NCBI GenBank assembly: GCA_031082425.1
Contig: JAVHLB010000012.1
Span: 1 to 64,000 of the forward strand
DNA from: Candidatus Edwardsbacteria bacterium
GTDB lineage: Bacteria; Edwardsbacteria; AC1; EtOH8
Direction: 5' to 3'
Length of the DNA stretch: 64,000 nucleotides
Within the stretch, counting starts at the first letter, position 1; the number at the start of each line of letters is the position of its first letter. The notes beneath the pieces are model-generated. The model had not been told where the DNA came from, made no database searches, and saw nothing but the letters and a program-made list of their open reading frames with translations. This document shows, in pieces, positions 1 through 6,148 of the stretch. Made by a program: the position numbers and the translations under genes.

Positions 1-4
1 GCTT

Positions 5-25
5 CCCTCCCCGCTGCGGGGAGGG
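5..25. repeat. GC-rich palindrome
   Basis: A perfect 8-bp inverted repeat (CCCTCCCC / GGGGAGGG) surrounds a 5-base loop. It resembles the palindromes at 1956-2022 and 45402-45483, so it is probably a copy of the same dispersed family. It lies upstream of mlaD and has no T-run to make it a convincing terminator. Confidence 0.5.
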
Positions 26-89
26 AGTGTGGGTGGGGTCTGCCCGGTCAGAAAGAACAGAGAAAAGGTTTTTAGTTAATAAGTCATTA

Positions 90-112
90 TATAATATTTC
101 ATTTAAAGGTAT
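90..112 (+). promoter_or_regulatory. possible -10 box and ribosome binding site of mlaD
   Basis: A consensus TATAAT stands at 90-95, and AAAGG at 105-109 is well placed for the ATG at 116. The -35 region is weak, so an independent mlaD promoter is only possible. The rest of an mla operon (mlaE, mlaF) could lie to the left of the window. Confidence 0.35.
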
Positions 113-115
113 ATC

Positions 116-955
116 ATGTCCAAAAGACGCAATGAGACCATCGTGGGCATGGTGGTGCTTTCGGCCATCGCCCTTTTGATAATCGGACTGCTGTGGTTAA
201 ACCGGGTGGACATCGGACGCCAGAGCTACCTGGTGAGCGTGGCCTTCGAGGACGCCGGCGGCCTGCGGGGCGGCGACCCGGTGACGGTGTCCGGCTTCGA
301 CAAGGGCAAGGTGAAATCCATCGCGCTGAACCCCGCCAAACCCGGCGTGATAGCGGTGCTGATGGTGGACCACGACGTGGCCTTGAAGAAGGACGCCCAG
401 TTCTGGCTGTCTGACGCCAGTCTGATGGGCGACAAGCGGATCGCGGTCTACCCCGGCAGCTCCAGCCAGCCTTTCGATCCCATGCAGACCGTCGACGGCG
501 ACCGCTCCCCCGGGCTGATGGAGACCATGGTCAAGATGGGCTATCTGGCCAACGAGGCCGCCCAGCTGATCGGCAGGATGAAGAACGACCTGGCCACCCC
601 GGAGAACATCAAAAACATCTCCTCCGCCCTGAAGAATCTGGACCAGGCCTCTCAGCAGCTGAGCCTGATGGCCTCCCAGAACCGGGCCGTCATCACCGAG
701 ACGGTCAAGGACATGAATAAGCTGATCTCCCCCAACAGGGAAAAGCTGGACAGCACCATTCAGCACCTGGCCCGGGCCAGCGCCAGGATGGATTCCATTG
801 CCGATAAGATAAACTCCGGCCAGGGCACCGCCGGGCAGTTGGTGAATAATAAGGAACTGTACGAGCAGTTGAACAAGACCAACAAGGACCTGCAGGCGCT
901 GATAGCCGATATAAAGGCCAACCCTAAGAAGTATTTGACGGTGGAGATATTTTAA
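116..955 (+). CDS. mlaD: MlaD-type MCE-domain lipid transport protein
   Basis: This is a 279-residue protein of the MCE/MlaD family, the periplasmic substrate-binding part of ABC systems that move phospholipids between inner and outer membrane. One N-terminal membrane anchor is visible at about residues 8-28. It is followed by the MCE domain at about 35-120, with the pattern FEDAGGLRGGDPVTVSGF and a later GDKRIAVYPG. The second half (about 130-270) is helical and coiled-coil-like, as in many MCE proteins outside the Proteobacteria. The ATG at 116 follows an AAAGG site. The permease and ATPase partners (MlaE, MlaF) are not in the window and may lie to its left. The protein implies an outer membrane. 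Family assignment is strong; the transported lipid is unknown. Confidence 0.9.
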   Translation: MSKRRNETIVGMVVLSAIALLIIGLLWLNRVDIGRQSYLVSVAFEDAGGLRGGDPVTVSGFDKGKVKSIALNPAKPGVIAVLMVDHDVALKKDAQFWLSDASLMGDKRIAVYPGSSSQPFDPMQTVDGDRSPGLMETMVKMGYLANEAAQLIGRMKNDLATPENIKNISSALKNLDQASQQLSLMASQNRAVITETVKDMNKLISPNREKLDSTIQHLARASARMDSIADKINSGQGTAGQLVNNKELYEQLNKTNKDLQALIADIKANPKKYLTVEIF

Positions 956-966
956 GGAGAAAGACT

Positions 967-1881
967 ATGCCGAAAGACAAACCCAACAATACGCCTGACA
1001 TTGTCGAAGCAAAAATCGACATTCAACAATATTGCAAGAACGAAGCTTTGAAAAACAAGGATGAATTGAGAGATTATTTTATACAGGAGTATCGACATAA
1101 GACCAATAAAACAAATACAATATTTAGCATTATTTTAGCTTTGCTTGGGCTGTTTATTGGTATAATTGGTACAAATTTCATTAAAGATTATATAAGTGCT
1201 AAGACAAAAGAATCAATGAATCAAGCTATTACACAAAGTATAGATAAATATGTGCAACCGAAAATTGATAGTGCCTTCACTTTACCCAATATCAAAAGTT
1301 TGGTTAAAACAGCAGCGAAAGAAAATGTAGATTCTATAGCGCGGCCTTTTATATTAAGTCAACTCGAACCTTATAAATATAGTCTAAAGAAAGCAAATAT
1401 ATTTGCATTACAGACATCTGCTATAGCAGGCAATAGAAAAGCTTATGAAGAGTTAATTACATTATCAAAATTAAATAATTCCTTTTCGATAGATGCCAAT
1501 AATTCCATCAAAGCCGTTGTCATTGCTTTCAATGATTATGAAGACCCGATTATGTCTTACCCAATTTCTCGTAATGGAGAAGAGATAGCCCCTGATTCAA
1601 TAATAAAAAATATAGATTTATATTTTAAATTATTAAAAGACCCAAGCACGAAGAAAGAAGAACGTAAAACATTGATCGGTTATTCACTATCGTTTAATGC
1701 TCCGGATGCAAATAAAAAAGAAATCTTAAGACAATGTGAAAATATATTAAAACAATCTCAATCAATGGATATTTGTGCTTCAGCTTGCTCTATATTAAAA
1801 CGTACTGTTGGAAATAAAGCCCCTTTCATGGATTTTGATGCTTGGTTAAAAGTAATCGACGAAGAACTAAAAAAACGATAG
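967..1881 (+). CDS. AT-rich orphan protein with one membrane segment
   Basis: I do not recognise this 304-residue protein. A charged N-terminus (about residues 1-50) precedes one hydrophobic segment at about 51-72, then a long helical, Lys/Asn/Ser-rich part. The second half could form an alpha-solenoid-like array, but no clear repeat is visible. The likely topology is one anchor with a large soluble C-terminal part. It starts 11 bases after mlaD, with a weak purine-rich site upstream. Its codon use is AT-rich, unlike mlaD and radA on either side. Directly after its stop lies a relic of the radA 5' end, which suggests the gene arrived by insertion between mlaD and radA. No function is proposed. 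Confidence 0.7.
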   Translation: MPKDKPNNTPDIVEAKIDIQQYCKNEALKNKDELRDYFIQEYRHKTNKTNTIFSIILALLGLFIGIIGTNFIKDYISAKTKESMNQAITQSIDKYVQPKIDSAFTLPNIKSLVKTAAKENVDSIARPFILSQLEPYKYSLKKANIFALQTSAIAGNRKAYEELITLSKLNNSFSIDANNSIKAVVIAFNDYEDPIMSYPISRNGEEIAPDSIIKNIDLYFKLLKDPSTKKEERKTLIGYSLSFNAPDANKKEILRQCENILKQSQSMDICASACSILKRTVGNKAPFMDFDAWLKVIDEELKKR

Positions 1882-1886
1882 CTTTT

Positions 1887-1942
1887 GTGAAAAACAAACT
1901 TATACCAAAAACCAATTTCGTCTACGATTCCTGTGGGCTTTG
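1887..1942 (+). pseudogene. degraded copy of the radA 5' end
   Basis: About 56 bases here align without gaps to the first 56 bases of the intact radA at 2047, with roughly ten mismatches. Read from the GTG at 1887 it gives a short peptide like the RadA N-terminus, but the first zinc-ribbon Cys has become Tyr and the frame stops after 18 codons. It begins just after the AT-rich gene's stop, and palindromic repeats separate it from radA. The best reading is a partial duplication made when material was inserted upstream of radA, followed by decay. Confidence 0.75.
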
Positions 1943-1955
1943 ACCGCCCCCCTAC

Positions 1956-2022
1956 CCCCCTCCGCTGCGGAGGGGGAATCCCAAAACCCCTTCCCCAATG
2001 GGGAAGGGGCAGGGGTTAGGTC
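1956..2022. repeat. paired GC-rich palindromes upstream of radA
   Basis: Two perfect hairpins stand side by side. One is at 1956-1976 (9-bp stem, CCCCCTCCG / CGGAGGGGG). The other is at 1987-2009 (10-bp stem, CCCCTTCCCC / GGGGAAGGGG). They are followed by GGGGTTAGGTC at 2012-2022. The same arms and the same tail recur at 45402-45483 and in part at 5-25, so this is a dispersed palindromic repeat. Confidence 0.8.
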
Positions 2023-2046
2023 GGCAATAAAATTAATTACGAGTAA

Positions 2047-3423
2047 ATGAAAAACAAACTCATACAAAAGACCAATTTCGTCTGCCAGTCCTGCGGCTTC
2101 GAAAGCTCCAAGTGGCTGGGCAAGTGCCCGTCCTGCGGGGGCTGGAACACCTTCGTGGAGGAGATCAAGCGGGCCGACCTCCGGCCCGGCAAGAACAAGG
2201 CCTCCCGCCAGTCCGCCCCCACCCTGCCCCAGACCCTGAGGGAGATCGAGATCCGGGACGACCAGCGTTTGATGTCCGGCATCTCCGAGTTCGACCGGGT
2301 CACCGGCGGCGGCCTGGTATCCGGCTCGCTGACCCTGATCGGCGGCGATCCCGGCATCGGCAAGTCCACCCTGACCCTGCAATTGGTGGACCGGTTGGCG
2401 GCGTCCGGCCAAAAGGTCCTTTACGTCTCCGGAGAGGAATCCCCGGCCCAGATCAAGCTGAGAGCCCAAAGGCTGAAGGTTGACTCCGACAATCTATTAT
2501 TGCTGTCCGAGACCATATTGGAGAGCGTCCTGGAGACGGTGCACAAATTGAAGCCTGACATCCTGGTGATGGATTCCATCCAGACCATCTACCGGGCCGA
2601 CCTGGAATCGGCCCCCGGTTCGGTGGGCCAGGTGCGGGAATGCGGGGCAGAGCTGATGCGGCTGGCCAAGACCGCTAACCTGGCTACCATTCTGATAGGC
2701 CATGTCACCAAGGAAGGCGTCATCGCCGGGCCGCGCACCCTGGAGCACATGGTGGACACCGTGCTGTATCTGGAGGGCGAACGGCACCACGCCTACCGCA
2801 TCCTTCGTTCGGTCAAGAACCGCTTCGGCTCCACCAACGAGATCGGGGTCTTCGAGATGCAGGAGGCCGGCATGGTCGAGGTGGCCAATCCCTCCCAGGT
2901 GTTCCTGTCGGAACGGACCCGGGAGATCCCGGGATCGGCCGTGGTCTGTTCGCTGGAGGGCACCCGGCCGCTGCTGGTGGAGATCCAGGCACTGGTGGCC
3001 CCGGCCTCATACGGCAACCCCCAGCGGGTGCCCACCGGATTCAACCATCGCCGCCTTTCGATGCTGCTGGCGGTGCTGGAACGCCGGGCCGGATTGAACC
3101 TGGGGATGCACGACGTTTTCGTCAATATCGCCGGGGGGTTAAAGCTGGATGAGCCGGCCATCGACCTGGGCATCGCCGCGGCGGTGGCCTCGGCCTTCAA
3201 GAACCAGAATGCCGACCCGGACACCGCGGTGGTGGGCGAGATCGGCCTGGGCGGGGAGATCCGCAGCGTGGGGCAGTTGGACAAGAGGATCAACGAAGCC
3301 CAGAAGCTGGGCTTTAAAAGGATGATCGTCCCGGCTCATAATATCAAGGACCGATATTCGGACAAGATCAAGCTGGTTGAGGTCCGCTACCTGTCCGATG
3401 CCCTCCAGGCTTTGATAGTTTAA
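2047..3423 (+). CDS. radA: DNA repair protein RadA (Sms)
   Basis: RadA is a RecA-related, hexameric ATPase that helps process recombination intermediates and branch-migrate D-loops. The 458 residues match the usual length. The N-terminal C4 zinc ribbon has CQSCGF and CPSCGG at about residues 15-37. The RecA-like core has a Walker A motif GGDPGIGKSTL (about 99-109) and the RadA-specific KNRFG motif (near 257-261). The C-terminal part (about 290-450) is the inactive Lon-protease-like domain. The ATG at 2047 is fixed by the zinc ribbon. A degraded copy of its first 56 bases sits 160 bases upstream. As in many bacteria, ispD and ispF follow, here after a GNAT gene. Confidence 0.97.
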   Translation: MKNKLIQKTNFVCQSCGFESSKWLGKCPSCGGWNTFVEEIKRADLRPGKNKASRQSAPTLPQTLREIEIRDDQRLMSGISEFDRVTGGGLVSGSLTLIGGDPGIGKSTLTLQLVDRLAASGQKVLYVSGEESPAQIKLRAQRLKVDSDNLLLLSETILESVLETVHKLKPDILVMDSIQTIYRADLESAPGSVGQVRECGAELMRLAKTANLATILIGHVTKEGVIAGPRTLEHMVDTVLYLEGERHHAYRILRSVKNRFGSTNEIGVFEMQEAGMVEVANPSQVFLSERTREIPGSAVVCSLEGTRPLLVEIQALVAPASYGNPQRVPTGFNHRRLSMLLAVLERRAGLNLGMHDVFVNIAGGLKLDEPAIDLGIAAAVASAFKNQNADPDTAVVGEIGLGGEIRSVGQLDKRINEAQKLGFKRMIVPAHNIKDRYSDKIKLVEVRYLSDALQALIV

Positions 3424-3440
3424 GCAACAAATCTTTTTTT

Positions 3441-3466
3441 ACCGCCAAGACGCGAAGCGCGCAAAG
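3441..3466. repeat. dispersed AAGACGC-type repeat
   Basis: The short intergenic motif (accgccaaga... followed by cgcgaag and gcaaag) belongs to the degenerate 'ACCxCxAAGxCxC' family. Other copies lie near 31811, 49428, 53476, 60280, 60435 and 60612. It occupies the gap between radA and the GNAT gene. Confidence 0.5.
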
Positions 3467-3527
3467 TTTTATTTTTTATAATTCCTCAGTATCCTCTGCG
3501 TCTCCACGGTTCAAGAAAGGAATTCAT

Positions 3528-3956
3528 ATGAAGATCCGAAAACTCACCATAAAAGATTATCCGGAGCTGATGAAGCTCTGGGCCCGGGCCAAACTGCCGG
3601 CCAAGCCCAAAGGGCGCGACAGCCGGGCCCACATCGCCAAGGAGATGAAACAGAACCCCGATTTTTTCATCGGGGCCTTCGATAAGGACCTGATGATCGG
3701 ATCTGTCATCGCCTCGCACGACGGGCGCAAGGGCTGGCTCAACCGGGTGGCGGTGGGCCCGGACTACCGGGGCCAGGGCGTGGCCCAGGCCCTGACAGTG
3801 GCCGGAGAAAAGGCTTTAAGGAAGCACGGCATAAAGATATTCGGGCTTTTGATACATGAATACAACCAGGCCTCACTCAATCTGGCCAAGAAGATGGGCT
3901 ACCTGGTCCATACCGATATTCTTTACCTGACCAAGCGCGACGGGGATCATATTTAG
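3528..3956 (+). CDS. GNAT-family N-acetyltransferase
   Basis: This is a 142-residue single-domain GNAT protein, expected to transfer an acetyl group from acetyl-CoA to an amine; the substrate is unknown. The acetyl-CoA-binding motif A is visible as VAVGPDYRGQGVAQAL (about residues 73-88), preceded by a beta-strand bearing WLNRVAV. A later segment, HEYNQASLNLAKKMGY, is typical of motif B. An AAAGGA site precedes the ATG at 3528. Its stop codon touches the ispD start, so the two are probably co-transcribed. It resembles RimI-like or Eis-independent small GNATs; a ribosomal-protein or small-molecule substrate is equally possible. Confidence 0.85.
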   Translation: MKIRKLTIKDYPELMKLWARAKLPAKPKGRDSRAHIAKEMKQNPDFFIGAFDKDLMIGSVIASHDGRKGWLNRVAVGPDYRGQGVAQALTVAGEKALRKHGIKIFGLLIHEYNQASLNLAKKMGYLVHTDILYLTKRDGDHI

Positions 3957-4637
3957 ATGGCTTATGTTTCCTGCATCATAGTGGCCGCCGGGAGCGGTCT
4001 CAGACTGGGAGCCAAGATCCCCAAGGCTTTCGTCAAGATCAATGGCAAACCAATGCTGGAATATTCACTTGAAGCATATCAGGATTGCAAGCATATAAAG
4101 GAGATCATCCTGGTCAAGCCTCCCTCCCATCAGTTCAAGGGCCTGAAATATTTCGACCGGTTCTCCAAGCTGGCCGCCATAGTCTCCGGAGGCAAAGAAA
4201 GGCTGGACTCGGTCAGGGCCGGACTCAATGCCATCTCTCCCCAAACCGATATGGTGATGATCCACGATGCCGCCCGGCCCCTGATCAAACTTGAACAGAT
4301 AACTTTGGTCATCGCGGCAATAAAAAAACACGGCGCGGCCATACTGGCCTCGCCGGTGACCGACACCATCAAGAGTGCCGACAAGCATATCGTCAAAAGA
4401 ACAGTCGATCGTGCCGGATTATGGAAAGCTCAAACCCCCCAGGGGTTCAGAAAAGAGGTCCTGGAAAGGTCGCATTTTGATCAGAGGATAAGATCCGTGA
4501 CCGACGACAGCCAGTTGGTGGAGATGATAAAAGGAAAGGTTTTCATCGTCCCCGGGGACGACAGCAACATTAAAATAACCACCCCCATAGACCTGGAGAT
4601 AGCGTCATGCCTGTTAAAAAAGAAAAGATCCGCGTAG
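3957..4637 (+). CDS. ispD: 2-C-methyl-D-erythritol 4-phosphate cytidylyltransferase
   Basis: IspD joins MEP with CTP to give CDP-ME, the third step of the MEP isoprenoid pathway, in the cytoplasm. The 226-residue length is typical. The nucleotide-binding start reads VAAGSGLRLGAKIPKAF, and other family motifs are SGGKERLDSVRAGL, IHDAARPL, WKAQTPQGFR, TDDSQLVE and GDDSNIKITTPIDL. The start lies immediately after the GNAT stop. Its 3' end overlaps ispF by 31 bases, consistent with translational coupling. ispF (next) and ispE (30.4 kb) supply the neighbouring pathway steps. Confidence 0.97.
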   Translation: MAYVSCIIVAAGSGLRLGAKIPKAFVKINGKPMLEYSLEAYQDCKHIKEIILVKPPSHQFKGLKYFDRFSKLAAIVSGGKERLDSVRAGLNAISPQTDMVMIHDAARPLIKLEQITLVIAAIKKHGAAILASPVTDTIKSADKHIVKRTVDRAGLWKAQTPQGFRKEVLERSHFDQRIRSVTDDSQLVEMIKGKVFIVPGDDSNIKITTPIDLEIASCLLKKKRSA

Positions 4638-5104
4638 GTTTCGGCTACGACATTCACAGACTGGCCAAAGGCCGCCGTCTGATCCTGGGCGGGGTGCCCA
4701 TCCCCTTCAAACTGGGCCTGCTGGGACATTCCGACGCCGACGTGCTGTGCCATGCTATTGCCGACAGCCTGCTGGGGGCGGTGGCCGCCGGGGATATCGG
4801 CACCCATTTCCCCAATACCGATAAAAGATTCAAGGACATCTCCAGCCTGCTTTTATTAAAAACCGTTGCCGCCATTCTGAAAAAACAGGATTATCGGATC
4901 GCGAACATCGACAGTATGATAATAGCCGAATCCCCCAAACTGGCACCGTATATCGAAAAGATGCGCGCCAATATAGCTGGATCTTTGGGTATCAAAACCG
5001 GCCAGGTTTCAATAAAGGCCACCACCAATGAGGGGCTGGGGGACATCGGAAGGGGCAATGGCATCTGCGCTTTTGCCAATGCGCTGGTGGAGAGGATAAA
5101 ATGA
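4607..5104 (+). CDS. ispF: 2-C-methyl-D-erythritol 2,4-cyclodiphosphate synthase
   Basis: IspF cyclises CDP-ME 2-phosphate to MEcPP with release of CMP, as a homotrimer with a bound metal. The 165 residues carry the metal site GYDIHRL (about 12-18) and GHSDADVLCHA (about 41-51), then DIGTHFPNTD and the C-terminal TNEGLGDIGRG. The ATG at 4607 lies inside ispD, which ends in another frame, so the two genes are tightly coupled. The last bases overlap the DedA start (ATGA). In some bacteria ispD and ispF are fused; here they are separate but overlapping. Confidence 0.97.
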   Translation: MPVKKEKIRVGFGYDIHRLAKGRRLILGGVPIPFKLGLLGHSDADVLCHAIADSLLGAVAAGDIGTHFPNTDKRFKDISSLLLLKTVAAILKKQDYRIANIDSMIIAESPKLAPYIEKMRANIAGSLGIKTGQVSIKATTNEGLGDIGRGNGICAFANALVERIK

Positions 5105-5697
5105 ATCTGGATCTGGAGGGGATCACCAAGTCATTCGCCGCCCAGGGCGGGCTGTGGGCCTACCTGACGGTTTTCGCCGCCACCTTCATCGAGGGCATCT
5201 TCCCGATCATCCCCAGCGACGTGGTGGTGCTGTTCTGCGCCCTGCTGGTGGCTAAAGGAACCCTCCATTGGCTGCCGCTGTTCCTATCGGCTTTTGTGGG
5301 CGGGGCTTTGGGGGCCTTGTTGGTCTACTGGATCGGGGTCAGCAAAGGCCGAGAATTCTTTCTGGCCAAACCCCGGTTTTTCCTCTCCCCCCAAAGATTG
5401 CTGGAGATGGAGGGCCATTTTAAGAAATACGGCAACATCATCCTGGCCCTCAACCGGGCGGTGATCGGCGGCCGGTCATTCGGGTTCCTGATCGCCGGGC
5501 TGACCGATTACCAGTTCAGAAAAGTGGTCATCTACGGCACCCCCGGCATCTTACTATGGTATGCCCTGGTGATCGCCCTGGGTATATACTTCGGAGAGCG
5601 GGCCAAGCAGATGGTCAACGGGATCGTCATGGTGGTGATGATCATCATGGCCCTGTCGGTGCTGTCCCTGCTGGTCACCAAGAAACTCTTTAAGTGA
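5101..5697 (+). CDS. DedA-family membrane protein
   Basis: This 198-residue integral membrane protein belongs to the DedA/VTT family. Members are linked to undecaprenyl-phosphate or phospholipid flipping and to membrane homeostasis. About five hydrophobic segments are visible. Family signatures are FIEGIFPIIPSDVVV near residue 30 and NRAVIGGRSFGFLIAG near residue 118, a variant of the FxRFxPGxR-type motif. The start overlaps the ispF stop by 4 bases, so it ends the ispD-ispF operon. A strong hairpin shared with the convergent hup gene follows. The cargo cannot be told from sequence. Confidence 0.88.
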   Translation: MNLDLEGITKSFAAQGGLWAYLTVFAATFIEGIFPIIPSDVVVLFCALLVAKGTLHWLPLFLSAFVGGALGALLVYWIGVSKGREFFLAKPRFFLSPQRLLEMEGHFKKYGNIILALNRAVIGGRSFGFLIAGLTDYQFRKVVIYGTPGILLWYALVIALGIYFGERAKQMVNGIVMVVMIIMALSVLSLLVTKKLFK

Positions 5698-5709
5698 CGG
5701 TTCTTTCCC

Positions 5710-5752
5710 CGGTAAAATAAAAAGGGTCTTGTATCGGATGATACAAGACCCT
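5710..5752 (-). terminator. intrinsic terminator of hup
   Basis: A perfect 13-bp stem (5723-5735 with 5740-5752, loop GGAT) is followed on the minus strand by a T-rich run (TTTTTATTTTA). It lies between the convergent dedA and hup genes. On the plus strand only a weak T-run follows (AACTTTTCC), so it mainly terminates hup but may also stop dedA transcripts. Confidence 0.9.
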
Positions 5753-5769
5753 AACTTTTCCAACGATAA

Positions 5770-6039
5770 CTACCTTACGGTGTCTTTCAGCTCTTTGCCA
5801 GGCTTGAAGGCGGGGACCTTCTTGGCGGCGATCTTGATTTCCTTGCCAGTCTGGGGATTCCTTCCGATTCTGGCTTTTCTCTTCTTGACGCTGAAGGTAC
5901 CGAAACCAACCAGGGTAACGGAGTCGCCCTTCTTCAAAGCTTTGGCAATGTTGTCGATCACGGCGTTAACCGCGTTGCCAGCCTCTGCCTTGGTGCAGGT
6001 AACCTTGGCCACTGCTTCGATCAATTCGGCTTTGTTCAC
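5770..6039 (-). CDS. hup: HU-family DNA-binding protein
   Basis: This is an 89-residue HU protein, a dimeric nucleoid protein that bends DNA. The typical N-terminus MNKAELIEAVA is followed by the beta-arm region, with GFGTFSVKKRKARIGRNPQT and an IPAFKPG-like stretch (VPAFKPGKELK). The start codon is GTG at 6039, supported by a strong AAGGAGGG site about ten bases upstream. It has its own consensus promoter and a strong terminator, so it is a single-gene transcript. It sits between dedA and priA. Confidence 0.97.
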   Translation of the reverse strand: MNKAELIEAVAKVTCTKAEAGNAVNAVIDNIAKALKKGDSVTLVGFGTFSVKKRKARIGRNPQTGKEIKIAAKKVPAFKPGKELKDTVR

Positions 6040-6097
6040 TACTTTATCCCTCCTTTCGTTTAATGAAATATAAGAATGTTAGTTCAAACTTAACGAT

Positions 6098-6126
6098 AGT
6101 ATAGCATTTGCGGGCATTACCGTCAA
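6098..6126 (-). promoter_or_regulatory. sigma-70-type promoter of hup
   Basis: On the minus strand TTGACG (6121-6126) and TATACT (6098-6103) are separated by exactly 17 bases, close to the ideal housekeeping promoter. The GTG start of hup lies about 60 bases downstream, leaving room for a short leader with the AAGGAGGG site. Confidence 0.85.
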
Positions 6127-6148
6127 GTATTTTTTTTAAATATTTTCT

